Source: Symsagittifera roscoffensis (Eukaryota > Xenacoelomorpha > Acoela > Convolutidae). From it: DNA of 64,000 nucleotides. Location: NCBI RefSeq assembly GCF_963678635.1, contig NC_087066.1, positions 7,717,954 to 7,781,953 on the forward strand. The letters run 5' to 3'. The notes beneath the pieces are model-generated. The model saw only the letters and a list, made by a program, of their open reading frames with translations. It was not told the origin of the DNA and searched no databases. Position 1 is the stretch's first letter. Every line of letters begins with the position of its first letter. Positions 1 through 11,826 of the stretch are shown here, one piece after another. The translations under genes and the position numbers were made by a program.

Positions 1-2785
1 TTTGGCTGTTTCGGTCATTTCAACTAATGACCTCAGTTTAAACTTTCAAAAAATTAAATTTTAGAAGTGAAATTGACTGCTTTGAAGTTTACTGTCGCTA
101 GAATATTAACTAGCATGGTTACCGAGGGGTTTCCTGGTAGTGAACGGGAACTGTAGTCCATTTCCATCATTGTAGGCGTCCATGACGAAAATGAGAACGG
201 TGCGATCCTCATTCTTGTTCCGACTTCGTGCGAGCCCAAGAAATTATGTTCCATATTTTAGACCCAAAGAAAAGCTCTGCGAGCAACGAAGCTCAACAAA
301 GTTTTGCGAAGGAAACTAAATCATGCGCGCCTTTGAGCGTTCAAAAGCTGCGGATGGCCTTTGTTTTATTGATTTTTTATTGTAATTAATGTTCTAGGAT
401 CGCAGTGGTGACTTAGTGTTTCCGTTTTTAACGTCGAACACAATGCAGAAACTTTGTTAATTTTCATTTGGCACTCGACTTAATCCTCCAGGTTTGAGTT
501 GAGCGCCAAACCGACAAAATGTAAGCACATTCGAAATGGGAGCACATGCGAGCACAAAGAAGCGCCATTTGATCGCAGAAAATCGGCGAGTGACTCTTTT
601 TTTAAAAGACCGACTTCTTTTTCATACTTTTGTCTCGAAGTGACAGTTTTCATTATGACAAAAAAATCCACCTAAAGCAACCGGCTTACAAAGACAAATT
701 TACGCCAAAATACGAGGGCTTACACCTGTTGGGTTAAAATAATTTTTTTCTTTAAAATTTTTTTGAGCTATCTAACATTTTGAAACTCGATACTCTTCGA
801 CGCTTAAGCACTGCAAAAAAACAAATAAAACTGAATTAACCATCAAACAACGTTATTTGATTCATTTGATTGGATTAGACGCAATAAAAAAAAATAAAAA
901 TATTTAATTCAAACGGTCGTTTTGGTCTTAAAAGAGCATTCGTGGCTCCAAAGATTTTGTGACCCCTAAGTCTTTTTTATCAACCTGTTTCGATCAAACC
1001 AAAATTTTTTGTTATAGTCGGATATATAATGTTCGCACAATAGCTAAATTGGGTATGATACAACCCTTATTAATTTTTCCTTAAGTCAGCTCTGTCACAA
1101 CATGGTCTCTTTGGTGGAGACAAAAACATGTTGAAACAAAAAAAATGTCTTTAACAAGTTTTTAATCTAACCAACATTTTAAACCTCAAAAAAATCTAGG
1201 ACAACAAATAACTTACGCACATGTAAGAACAGACATAGTTATAAAGCTACTCAATATGAGTCAATAAACCAAAATTTATTTCATCTGAAGTTTATTCTAC
1301 CGGATAAGGCAGAGAAGCAATAAAAAAATAGATCAAAATGGATTTGGAAAAAAACTTTAGCCATCTTAAGAAACAAATTTCTATTAAAAATAAATTTTAA
1401 ATGTATCAAATGGTGCCTGAGACAACCAAATGATCTAAGTTATTTTATTGACCAGTTTCTTAATACTAAAATTGACTATATTCTGATTAGAGAACGCTCG
1501 CTAATCGTAAGCATAAAATTTACAAGAAAATGGTACGCCTTTGTGAACACCAGTAAATTTTTCTGTAATTTGTTTTTTGAGTCGAACGGATCACGTCAAG
1601 AAAATCGCGGAACATTGTTTTTTCTCAAACGAAATCAAAAACTTTCACAATATTCCATCCAATTTGGTAAAGTTTCGAAATTTAGCATTGGTGGCTCTAT
1701 CGATTTTTTCAATATAGTAATTTAATAAGCTTGTTTCGACCTAAACCATTACGAGGCCAAGATGTGCAACGGATAAGTGCACAATTTTGTGTCTGTGTGT
1801 TTCTGGATTCTAGAGACAAGTCTTTAAACATGGTAAAATTTTATCGGAACGATCAAAGAGATTGACAGAACAATAGACGAACAAAGGGAGCGTCTTTTTT
1901 GCGAAATCCGCTTACAATTCCCAATATACAGTTTGGCCTCGTAATGAAAGTTTTTTTGTTTTAGACAGACCCAAATTTGAAAAGATATAACACTCTCCGG
2001 TTTGAGACTATTCTTTAAACTTTTTTTGTTGAAGCTTGTTTAAACATTGTTTTCATGATTGAGTCGACCAAGTTGTAGCATCCTTCGGTTAAACTGAGTC
2101 AAATATGTTGTTTTCAGCCAACTGATGTTGGATTCTTTCTTTAAGGTTGTCTATAAAAAAGCATGTCCTATAATTTCCATTTTTTCCATACAAAAAATGT
2201 TTGCGAATTTTATCAATTTTGTTTGCAGGTAAATTGATGAAACTTATTGCTGTTTTTTGCTCAATGAAGACCGTTTACTTGTCAAAAATTTATTTTCTTT
2301 GCATGCAAATTTTATTTATACGCATTTTCTTACACAAAACTCTACAGCTGAAAAAAAAAATTTTTAATAATAATTTTAGTCGCTGAACTAGTTTGTCAAA
2401 AATAATTTCCAAAAAAATAATTGCGCAAATTTCACAGAAAACTGATTGAATATTTTTTCTTCAATACGCTATCAAAATTTCGATTTTCGAAATATAAAAA
2501 TTTGCCTTTTGAATTAATCATAATTACAATTTGGATCACGCAATCGATTATAGTCTTTTGTGCTCCATTATGTTTACAGAAATTAAGCCGATATAATCCA
2601 ATTTATTAGTTGAGAAAAGATTTTTTTTCTGTATAATTATTTTCAAACTTTATTCAAATTTTCAGCTTTTTCTGTACTACGCAGTTCTACTCGACTTTTA
2701 AACTTACTCAAAGTTTATTAACGTTTGTGAAACAAAACGCCTGACGATTTTAAAAGAACCTTCTTCTCATTTTTTACAACCAAAT
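1..2785. other. AT-rich non-coding DNA
   Basis: No convincing exon, RNA gene or transposon ends were seen on either strand. Open frames are short, low-complexity and rich in Phe, Ile, Lys and Asn, as expected by chance in AT-rich DNA. It lies 3' of the UNG gene, which runs leftward. Confidence 0.5.
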
Positions 2786-2794
2786 CGAACACTT

Positions 2795-2990
2795 TCCCTA
2801 AGACTTATCCCCTCCTACCTTATTACCCTCCCACATCTCCCCCCCCCCTCCCCTCCCCCCCCCCCCTCCGCCCTAACTCATACTGTCATACTAACCCCTG
2901 CCCCTCCTCTAGATACTTGCCACCTCCCTCAAACTAACACTTCTCACATAAAACTTCTCTTAACCTCCTCTACTGATATGTTCTTCAGCC
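2795..2990. repeat. C-rich pyrimidine tract
   Basis: About 200 nt of the plus strand are almost purely C and T, with several runs of 8 or more C, and contrast sharply with the AT-rich surroundings. The minus strand is correspondingly G-rich. The tract ends about 60 nt before a (GA)n purine tract, so strand composition flips over a short distance. Confidence 0.75.
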
Positions 2991-3047
2991 CAAGATAACA
3001 GCACCGCAAGATTGGGAGGCCTAAATGCGTAAATGCGTCTAGGCGAT

Positions 3048-3051
3048 GTGA

Positions 3052-3084
<33 letters not shown>

Positions 3085-3106
3085 GGAGGGAGAGAGAGAG
3101 GGTGTA
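3048..3106 (+). repeat. (GA)n microsatellite
   Basis: Nearly continuous GA dinucleotides with a few GG interruptions, followed by a short GT/TA-rich stretch. Confidence 0.85.
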
Positions 3107-3314
3107 AGTATGTGTATATGTGTAAGGGTAGAAGACGAATAGAAGAAGACACGTAGAAATACAACAATACAGCGTTTTTTTACAAGCCAAATATCAAAAT
3201 CAATTTAACGATTGAAGCGATCACGTTTTGAATAAAAACGGATTTTTTGGAAAAACCAGACTCTTGCTTTAAAAATGATAGAATATGTTATAAACTATTA
3301 TAAAGCATCATAAT

Positions 3315-3679
3315 CAGGGGCGGATACTTCAAAATTTAGTCGACCGTTTTTTTAAGTCGACGAAATTGGATTTCTGAGTTCTCCCAAATCACTATAAAGA
3401 CCCTATTTTTAGCTAAAATTTTTGCGCCGCAGGCAAATTTAAAAAAAAAACACCAAAAATGGCGTTTAAGGCCATTTTGACTAAAAAATTTTGCGCGCTC
3501 CCCCTCAAAAGTTGTATATATTAGTGCCCAAGGCGCCTCTAAAAAGTTTAGGGTCAGTGAGCCAAAAATTGATATCAATATCAAAAAGTACAAATGGGGG
3601 ACCCTTTGGCTCGCCAGGGGGTCGAAATCCTGAAGAGGCTAGTTTCCCCCCCCCCCCCCCCCCCCTAAATCCGCTACTG
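3315..3679 (+). mobile_element. hAT-type MITE, copy 1, intact with 8-bp TSD
   Basis: The 5' terminus reads CAGGGGCGGAT and the 3' terminus is its near complement (ATCCGCTACTG). The element is flanked by a perfect 8-bp direct repeat, ATCATAAT, at 3307-3314 and 3680-3687. An 8-bp TSD with T at position 2 and A at position 7 is the usual pattern of hAT elements, and CAGGGGCG-like ends are common in that superfamily. It has no transposase. Internal landmarks shared with the other copies are a GTCGAC pair around a T run, a GGCGCC-like pair, and a long C run near the 3' end. It sits just past the UNG 3' end. Confidence 0.85.
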
Positions 3680-3743
3680 ATCATAATCAATTATAAAGAG
3701 TTATTTTTATGTCTGTTTTCTTTAATTTATAAGCGATTATTAA

Positions 3744-3749
3744 TTTATT
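3744..3749 (-). promoter_or_regulatory. AATAAA poly(A) signal for UNG
   Basis: Canonical hexamer on the minus strand, about 130 nt downstream of the UNG stop codon. Confidence 0.5.
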
Positions 3750-3877
3750 AATCTTTTGTAATAGATTTTAGAGTTTTTAGTGACAGACCATGAAAATCCA
3801 TTTGAATCGATTCTGATTCTGGGACTTTCATTGCAGGATGTTTTCCATTGAAAATGTAGGAAAATGCATGTTCATTG

Positions 3878-5529
3878 TTAGAGCCTGCACCAGTCAATTG
3901 GCGTTTTCCCGTTCTTTGTCAAGAAATCATTTGCTGGCTTGAAAAAAGGATCCCCACCCACGAAGTTTCCATGTGTGTTTATAGGAGAAGGGTGGGGTCC
4001 TTTGATGATTTTGTGCATGCTTTTGCTTTCGTCCACTTTTCTTCCTTTTTGTTGGGCGGCCTTCCCCCATAAAATAAACACAACGTTTTCCATTTTCTCA
4101 CTCACGAGTTCAATCACAGCATCTGTGAAGTTTTCCCATGCATCTTTTTTGAAAAGATTTTGATGACTTCCTATTTTTTTGGCTTCGACAGTCAGAACAG
4201 AATTTAACAGGAGCACACCTAAAAGGCTACTTCTGTAAGTTCCATCGCTAAATATATCATATTGATGGTTAAAAAAAATATAAGAAGTACTTTTGTCTTA
4301 ACTTGTTTTCAACTCGTGGCGCGCGCAGTAGTTTTTGGGACTGGAGGATGGACTCAGGGGCGGATGTAGATTTTTCTTCAATGAGGTGGGGGTGGATTTT
4401 CAAAAAAATTTCCAAATTTTTTTACGGTCGACAAAATTGATTTTCTGAGCACTCCCAGTACTCGCTATGAAGACCCTAGGTCGACAAAAGACAAAAAAGA
4501 AATATTGGGCATTTTTTGGAACAGTTTGATCAAAAGAATTGCTTTTTTCGGCGCGCCCTCACATCCAAAATTATTATATATTGGTCCCAAAGGCGCTTTA
4601 AAATCACTGAGATGGGTGGGATGAAGGGAGGCGTCCGCATACCCTCTAAATTCGTTCATGGATGGAATAGTCAGGTCTCGGAATATAATACTCATATGAA
4701 GGACACAATAAGTTAAAAAATATCGGTTGAAAAAATACCAACTCTTTTCTTAACTATGACATCATGAAGCTTTCAGCTCCTCCAAAACTCCAAATTTATA
4801 TAGATTTATTAACAGGAAATGTTTCAGCAAAAATGATTATTGGCAAAAAAAACGGCTGCTTTTGCGTTCTTGTGGAAAGTTTTTTGCACTAAGGCTCATT
4901 TGCTTTGGCACACGCTTCGCATTCAAAATTAGCATGTATTGGCATCAAAGGCACCCCTGCTCTTCAAAAAACCCTTTAGCCAGATGTGGCTGTCGAAGAA
5001 AATTTATGAAACCGGAGCTCGTTGGAAAACTATGGTAAGGAGGAGGCTCGGAACGTTCGCGCAACCGGCACGCTTACGTTTTCAACTCATGTCTATATGT
5101 TGTCTGCTTAAATTGTAACAATTTTGAATGATAAACTAGCAAAAAAAACTAACCTTGTTTCGCCCACGATGACAAATCACAATGATTTGGTTCTTTGAAC
5201 TCTGGATATTCCTGTTTCAACTTGGCGAAAATGTTCCGCAAACTGCCTGGAATCTTCCCACTAGAGTTTTTATTCACACTGAAGCACAGCCCGTCAGCTT
5301 GTCCCGGGGTGGGGTAAGGATCCTGTCCGATAATCACAACCTTGACCGACTTCAGAGGGCAAAGGTGTGACCATCGGAAAATATCCTTCATTTTCGGCTC
5401 AATTTTTCCCTCCGTCTTGTATTCTTCTTTGAGGAATGTTTCGAGTTCTTCGAAGACCGGTTTATCAAATTCGTCCTTAAGATGTTCGAGCCATGATGGT
5501 TCGATCAAGCTACGGAATGGCTTGTCCAT
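3878..5529 (-). CDS. UNG: Family-1 uracil-DNA glycosylase (two exons)
   Basis: Removes uracil from DNA as the first step of base-excision repair, in nucleus and/or mitochondria. Exon 1 (5529-5154) ends at donor GTTAGT. Exon 2 (4218-3878) follows acceptor TTTTAG and ends in TAA. The split Gly codon joins in frame, giving 238 aa from the Met at 5529. Family motifs are present in order: the catalytic-Asp loop GQDPYPTPGQADGLCFSV, the WAKQG/VLLLNSVLTV junction, FILWGKAAQQKG, and the DNA-intercalation loop GPHPSPI. The C-terminus PIDW is family-typical. The same frame stays open upstream to a Met at 5733 (306 aa total, starting MVNSLRRLKKW), which could be a mitochondrial leader or a chance extension. 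I chose 5529 because family similarity starts there. Oddity: GQDPYP replaces the usual GQDPYH, and Asp replaces the His of AHGL. The 935-bp intron holds MITE sequence. Confidence 0.9.
4355..4660 (+). mobile_element. hAT-type MITE, copy 2, in the UNG intron
   Basis: Starts CAGGGGCGGAT like copy 1 and keeps the same landmarks (GTCGAC motif, GCGCGCC-like centre, TATATTGGTCCCAAAGGCGC), but its 3' end has decayed. It is flanked by an 8-bp near-perfect TSD, GATGGACT at 4347-4354 and GATGGAAT at 4661-4668. It lies wholly inside the UNG intron. Confidence 0.75.
4800..4990 (+). repeat. Degenerate fragment of the same MITE family
   Basis: Keeps the central order of the family: a GCACACGCT-like block, then an AAAATTAG..TATTGGC..CAAAGGC block, then CCTTTAGCC. 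No termini or TSD are visible. Confidence 0.45.
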
Positions 5530-5984
5530 TAAAAACGAGAAAGAGAATGCTGCTAGGTTGATAACATTCAGTTGGTTAGAACTATACGTCGTTCTCAGTT
5601 TAATGAAATGTAACAGTTTGTTACGGAACATCACAAGAATAAACAAGCAAAAAATTTTATCGGTTTTAACTTGCTCAAATTGTGGCCACAGAACAATAAG
5701 CCACTTTTTAAGCCTACGTAACGAATTTACCATTTTATTTCTGAGAAATAAGCTTTATGAAGCAGAAAAAGTTTTCAATGATGACTGAGACTGCAAAAAT
5801 ACTGAAGAATAAAAATGACTCAAATTAGCACAACAAAACTTTGCAATACAGTGACTACATTGCCTAAAAGTAAGAGCGCTTGATATCAGTTGTTTTATGT
5901 GTATCGACTCCTTCGGGGGATTCGAGATCCCCTAAACACTCAAATATATACATATACTGAATGGCAAACTATTTTTTATCTGAC

Positions 5985-6246
5985 TGTGGCACGGCAGTCA
6001 AGATCATATCTAGCCAACAATTAGATGCATACTAATTGGAATCTCACTTAAGGTCAAGGTCAGGACAGGTCTCTCACGACCACTACTCATGAAATGTAAC
6101 TAGTTTCACTCTATCTGATACCGTTGAAAGATTACAGTATTGTCATTCTTTATTTTAAGTAACTAATTCATTCATCCAATTTCCAATTCAAACATTTACA
6201 ATCAGTTTTATTTAATTAGTTATTTGTTAGATAGTTTGACATTTCA
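5985..6246 (+). repeat. Element A left (5') LTR
   Basis: Begins TGTGG and ends ATTTCA. It aligns with 11074-11331 over its full length, including a well-conserved block around ACCGTTGAAAGATTACAGTA. I could not identify a clear primer-binding site after it. Confidence 0.75.
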
Positions 6247-6299
6247 GACATTTTAATTTTTAGCAATTAATATTAGGGAACATTGCGACCCTAAGGATC

Positions 6300-7200
6300 T
6301 CTTAGTCAATCCCGCGGAGATCTTTGATGACCCTTCTCCCAGACCGGAAAGGATTCCAGATAGAGGAAACGAAAATGAAAGAAACACTAGGGTCGCAAGA
6401 GACCAAGCAGAAATCAGATAAGTAAACGAAATTAATACAGAAAGGAGAAAGAAACGTCCCGAGTTAGGACAAAACGTTTTATATCACGAAGCGAACAAAC
6501 GAGTCAAATCACGATTATTCTTTGCCTTAGGAACTGAAGGTATGAAACGCTTTCTCCACATTTCCCCCATACTATTTTCTCTGATATTAATTTCAAAGAC
6601 TTTTTCGCCAATCGCGAAGTTTTATTCAAAAACGAAAAGAACTTTATAGTCGAACGCATGCACCTAAACAGCGCCAACCAAGTGGACCGGGAAGGACTAG
6701 AATCAAATTTCTTAAGAATCTCGGGTCATTCAGCGAAGTTAAGACTCTCAGGTCCTTCAGGTCTTTTTATTGCGAACTTGAAATTCAAAAACAATCAGAA
6801 AGAATTTTGTATCCACCCAGGAAGTACTCCGGAGGAAACGTTTAGATCCGCATTGTTACAAGAAACAGGGTATGCAACGGCATCTACATAACAAAAACAA
6901 CTGGGAAACAACATCAATTCAATTTTTCAAATCAGAACACCAATAATCCACTCAGGGTCAAACAGAAATCTACAAAATCAGTTCAGAACAAAAACCTACA
7001 AAATAGAATAGATCGTGAAAAAAACCAGAATCCATCTTTCGGAAAATTGAACAGACCAGCCGATAATCAGAGAGCATGTTTTTTTTTGCGGTAAGAATTA
7101 TTCACCCAATCATAAATCATCATGCCCAGCTAGGGGCGTAATCTGTAAATCATGTCATAGAAAGGAAATTTTTTTAGATGCTGTAACTCAACTAAGAAAA
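6300..7200 (+). pseudogene. Element A gag remnant with retroviral-type zinc knuckle
   Basis: Gag-like frames are broken by many stops. Near 7076-7175 the translation contains a CxxCG..NHKSSCPARG..CKSCHRK pattern, the double-knuckle form of Mag-like gypsy Gag proteins; element B has the same arrangement. The only longer clean piece (6658-6891) has no recognisable motif but lies where the capsid region would be. Confidence 0.55.
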
Positions 7201-7839
7201 TAAAAAAGGTAGACAACGACTCAGATTCTACAGTAGAAGAAGATACCAATTTTATAACGTCGGACATCGAATCCGATTGTGGAGTCCTGAAAAATTCAGA
7301 TATCAAATCTCAACACTCTAACTCAAATTTTCTTTGGGGGATAACTTATCTCCCTCGGTACAATTGATATCAAACCCAAAATTATTTTAAATCAGAAAAT
7401 TTCACCATCTGGAAAACTCAAAAGCCTCCAAGTTACCTTTGGAATAAAAAACACAGCAGACTTCCTTTTAAGGACAGTAAAAATGTTAAAATGTACCCAA
7501 GTTCTTCACTTCCTATTGACAAATCATACGTAGATTATAATCACAAACCGATAGAATTGTTTCGATAGCTAGTAACATGCATAAAATGAATAGGATGGAA
7601 ATTCAAATCAGCCAAGTTCCTAATTTCAGAAAACAGGACCAGATGTTTGTTAAAACTAGATCTACAAGGTGCAATGGGGGTCAAAACAGCCCAATTCGGC
7701 TAGAAGTCGAAGAAAACAACCTGGCGGCGAACTCTTTTTATTAAAAAAAAATACGCCAACAAATACAAAGATATATTTGCGAGACTAAGTAGATCAAAAA
7801 TCATCGCCCACACACAGTTTTTAAACAACCACTTATTCA

Positions 7840-8820
7840 ATTGAGAAGGGTCGGATAGTACCGAGACAAATACAAAAGAAAGTTGGAGAGGAAATCAAGC
7901 GCCTTATTGAAGAAGGTTATTTTCCAGCAATTCCACCCAACCAGATTTTTCTAAATTAATTTATGCACAAACGGTAGAGGGCGACCGACTATTTACATAT
8001 ATTTCCGCCAAAACAAATGCAAAGATGCAAAGATGCAAGGAGGCTCACACTCTCAACCAATCAACTCCCCTCAATGTATTTCATGTACAACCACTAGAAC
8101 GCAAAAATTCATACGTATTGCCCGCCATTTCTCGCAACCAATCAGAAGCAATAAACAATCCAGCGGAGATCTCATCCAAATCTCACTTTAATTTTGGCAA
8201 ATCTTCGCAACTGTTAACAACCAACAAATATCAACCAATCAAATCGATCCAAATAAGTTCTAACCAAAACATCCCTTTTTCAGATCTGTTGTCCAATAAA
8301 TCAAGAGAATCGTAACGGATGACAGTTTCGAACGACTCCTCATCGATGTAGTACCCATCCCAGAGGTCCTCTTTGTGAGAACAAGATCAAGGAGAAGAGC
8401 AGGGACAATAAGGGAAGAGAAACCCACACAAAAGAGATGGAGATCCAGACTGACAATCAGATACGCCCAAATTCTGGCAGACCTAAGATTGAAAATAGGA
8501 AAGATCGCAACCACACAGAGGAAGAAGGCCCAAGTAAACAGAATAAACGCATCTCTACCGAAGAAATTTGTAGATGAAGATAGGAATGGGTTCCAAGATT
8601 GACAGGTATTCTCGATGCGGACATCATGTCTGAACTGGTCATTGAGGACCCAACCTACCTACTCATGAAACAAGCGATCCTCAGCAAGGACTATGCGGGA
8701 TTTGCGAGAATAGATCAATACTACAAAACGTTTTGAAACGCGGCAGCAACCGTTGGCGGCTGCACCATTATCGACGATCACTATCCCTTCAAAAATCAGT
8801 GATATCGAGACTACACGGAT
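7840..8820 (+). pseudogene. Element A RT/RNase H region, very degraded
   Basis: Position between the gag knuckle and integrase fits RT/RNase H. At about 7850-7920 a frame gives RIVPRQIQKKVGEEIKRLIE, typical of the start of a gypsy RT (a basic-rich stretch ahead of the fingers). The catalytic [YF]xDD is not visible. Later frames are rich in Lys/Arg and not diagnostic. Confidence 0.4.
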
Positions 8821-8894
8821 GGCAGCCTGGTCAGGAAGCCATGGTGGATGCGGCCCAATAAATTTGGTGGCGTAGATATAACTGAGTCATCGTC

Positions 8895-9680
8895 AGAATG
8901 TGCAAGGAATGCAAGGAGTGTGAATTAATCGGTAAGAACTTGAAATCCATGAACAAGTTTATATCATCGAAACTTCTTCCGTTCTTGAATGTAGCTAAGC
9001 AAGAAATTCAACTAGATTATGCGGGACCATTTTTGGATAAAGCAGGGGGAAATATACATCCTGGTCGCTACGACCGCTATTCTAATTATAGAATAAAACT
9101 AGATCAACCGGAGCCAAAAAGATCTTGAATAATTTAAAGGACTATATCGCCATTCGCTCTATTCCATAAAAGACTAGAACAGACCAATATTCGGCTTCAA
9201 AAATAATGCAGTTAACATTTTCTGCGGCTCTTTGGAAATAAAACACATTTTCTGCCCAATAGGCGATTACTGAGGTTGCGGCCTAGTTGAAAGGAGTATT
9301 CAGACTTTCAAAAGGAAGTTAGAAAGATGCAACTGGAGATCAAATTCGAGGATATAGAAACTGAATTAAAAACCATCATAGAGGACATAAAAGTCAACTA
9401 AAACAGTGTCTTTGATTTTTCGCCTTTCGAGCTATATTTTGGAAGAAAACCGATTTCCGAATATTCGTTAATGTCCGAAAATTTAAAATCCAATTTAAGT
9501 TTAGACTCGAGTAACCTAAAAAGAGACGTGCTAACCGTCAAGCAGAGAAAGAAGAACTGTGACAGCAGATCAGGAATGAAGATCACAAGGAAAGGGTCCA
9601 GTAGTCCAGAAGTCGCACCGAGACTCAGAGGTCCACTACATCAATTTCAGAGACACCGCAATATCAGGCCCTAAAGAGGT
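8895..9680 (+). pseudogene. Element A integrase remnant
   Basis: Translated pieces in order: CKEC..GKNLK (second half of the HHCC zinc-binding region), IQLDYAGPF (first catalytic Asp), a TDQ piece near 9181 (second Asp), FCPIGDY and a VERS-like piece near 9250-9310 (region of the catalytic Glu), and FSPFELYFGRKP near 9410-9460. The frame changes several times and stops are frequent. Order and motifs match the intact-looking integrase of element B. Confidence 0.6.
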
Positions 9681-9989
9681 TAGTTAAGTCAGCTGGTGAA
9701 TGAATGACGTTGAAGAAAACACTCACTCAGGAACAGTAGGCAGAAGCTTTGAAGACATTGACGGACAGGAACCAGATATTGGCAATATCCCTTAGGAGTA
9801 ATCTCATCTCGGAAACCCTGAGATTCAGATCTGACATCCCAAAACCGACAAGTTCTGAATTGCAGAGTAATCTTCATAATTTTTTACTTTCGGACCCGGC
9901 TAAAAAAGGGAGGTTTCATATACTTTTTTCTGAGATCTGGCAGAGAGTTTTTCAGACCTTCCAATGAGCATAATTCAAAGTTATCCGGA

Positions 9990-10925
9990 AAAACCATATG
10001 GCAATTAAGTTGAAAACTAATTCTCTTTCAAGCAAACAAAGCTCCTCAGAACAAACTACGCAGAAAATGACCAAGAGAACTAGAGTACAGGACAGCACAA
10101 CGACCTCAGAAGACGATCTAGCCCCACTCTGCCCTCAGCCAAAGAAACTGAGAACAAAGACGTCTTTCATATCGCCATCCTAAAACTGCTTGCTCCTCTA
10201 AACAAATGACCAAAAATTGACCGAAAGAACATACACCACTGAGAAACCAACCTCTTCCGGAGCAGGACAGAGACCGTCTATCAAGCCAGTTGTGGAATTA
10301 ACGTTATCTTCTTCAAGCGCAGGGGGGGGGGGTGATTCCACCCACAATTGTAAACTCATCACCTACCACAGCTCAGACTGGTCCATCGGCCCACGCCGGT
10401 ACTTTAGAACATCACGCTACGGCAGAAAAGTCCTAACAATCGTAATCCAACCTGAAACAAAAGCAAAAAGCAAGCCGAAAAGGAACAGGAATAACAAACT
10501 TGAAGCAAAACTCAAAACAAATAACGACAACCGCATAAGATGCGCCTACGAGCTTAAAATCGAATCAAAAGGTTCCAGAAACACAGGAATTGATACCAGT
10601 TTTGTCGGAGTGAGATGACCAGAGCTCTCACATTTGCCAATCGCCACATCATTGTAAGATGAAGGTGTCCAAACAGAAGAAACAGAAAATGACTCCTTTC
10701 CCAGATACAGACGACATGGAGGACGACTCAAATTCTAACTCTTCGAGAACATTAGGAGGGTCGAAGAAACAAACACATTTCTACGGAAGCTCGATCATAC
10801 ATGCGGTGGAAGAAATCTCCCAGGGCCAAATCGTCTATCGGTCTCCCATAACGTCATCCATTGTAGAAAATTGTTCAGGGAGGATCTTTCATCTTCTCCA
10901 ATTACACCGAAAAAAGTATTGAGTG
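9990..10925 (+). pseudogene. Element A post-integrase basic Ser/Thr-rich region
   Basis: Frames at 9998-10183 and 10217-10618 are rich in Ser, Thr, Lys and Arg, with short basic clusters such as KMTKRTRVQ and KSKPKRNRNNK. There is no recognised domain. Element B also has a basic, proline-containing tail after its integrase, so this is probably the equivalent. A (G)9 run at 10322 may mark a frameshift. Confidence 0.35.
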
Positions 10926-11060
10926 TATTTAAAAGGTCATTTAAAAAGGATTAGAACAACAGCAAAAAAGCATTTGCAACTGAAAACTGAAACTCTTTAT
11001 TTTGATAAGCAAACCAACAGTGCTCTTATTAAATTTGTCACATGAAGATACTCCAAATTT

Positions 11061-11073
11061 AAAAAGGGGGAAA
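11061..11073 (+). other. Element A polypurine tract
   Basis: Thirteen purines (AAAAAGGGGGAAA) directly abut the TG that opens the right LTR, the standard site for plus-strand DNA priming. Confidence 0.75.
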
Positions 11074-11331
11074 TGTGGTAGGCAGTCAAGGTCATATCAA
11101 GCCGACCATTAACTGTATACTGCTTGGTGAGTTTTTTAAGGTCAAGGCCGCGACAGGTCTCCTTCAACTACCACTCATGAAGTGTATTTAAGATCACTCT
11201 ATCTAATACCGTTGAAAGATTACAGTATTTGTTATTCTTTTCTTTGTTTAACAAGTCCATTCAACTAATTTCCCCATCATTTACAATCAGTTTTATTCAA
11301 TTAGTTGATAGTTAGATAGTTTTAAATTTCA
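11074..11331 (+). repeat. Element A right (3') LTR
   Basis: Begins TGTGGTAGGCAGTCAAGG and aligns with the left LTR with many substitutions and small indels. Confidence 0.75.
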
Positions 11332-11339
11332 CTCTGACC

Positions 11340-11820
11340 AAATGATTGGTACTTTCCGCCAGATCTGGACAATTAAAAACACTCTTAATAGTTTTTGACG
11401 TCACGCTAACGTTAGATAGGTATATTTGAAGATAGCTTGACAATACTCTTATATCCATCATCGAAGGATATTTCACTGTTTTTTCAGACTACAAAAAACT
11501 GTTTATACTTAACGCAGCTTATAAAAAAAATCTGATCAGTTAATTTAAGATGGCTAAAAACTCGGTAAACCTAAAACCCGGTATACCTAAAAACTTGGTA
11601 ACTCAAGAAGTGAAATTGTTGTTATTAACAAATGGTTATGACACTAACAGTTTCGGCAAGCAATTACCCCACTTTTGATGTTAATTTATGCAAAATGATG
11701 AGCAAAAACTTCTTGGGGGACGGGGAGGGGGCATTTAATCAGAAAACCAAAGAGGAAAGAAAATGAGTTAGGCGGTACGTGGAAGTTCGATAAACGAATC
11801 TTAAACTTTCTTTTTGGAGT
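11340..11820. other. Spacer with no gene seen
   Basis: AT-rich. A short imperfect repeat of an AAAC(C/T)(C/T)GGTA(A/T)ACCTA-like unit occurs about three times at 11555-11610. No coding similarity was recognised. Confidence 0.4.
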
Positions 11821-11826
11821 CAACCT

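Larger units (their letters stand above)
5985..11333 (+). mobile_element. Old Ty3/gypsy LTR retrotransposon (element A), heavily degraded
   Basis: Two direct repeats of about 260 bp beginning TGTGG bound 4.8 kb holding gag zinc-knuckle, RT-like and integrase fragments in the correct order on the plus strand. A polypurine tract immediately precedes the right LTR. By eye the LTRs are about 80% alike, so the insertion is old. Every reading frame is broken many times. A 6-bp repeat, TCTGAC, lies just outside both ends (5979-5984 and 11333-11338) and may be the TSD, though it is offset 1-2 nt from the LTR end. Its zinc knuckle and integrase resemble those of element B, so both seem to belong to the same broad gypsy lineage. 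Confidence 0.8.

Noticed and set aside
2960-3190. Minus-strand frame rich in Ser, Leu and Pro
   Set aside because: It is the translation of the (GA)n microsatellite and adjacent simple sequence.
3491-3751. Proline-rich plus-strand frame and its Gly-rich minus counterpart
   Set aside because: Both come from the C run inside the MITE.
5342-5788. 148-aa plus-strand open frame
   Set aside because: It is the antisense shadow of UNG exon 1; no motif of its own.
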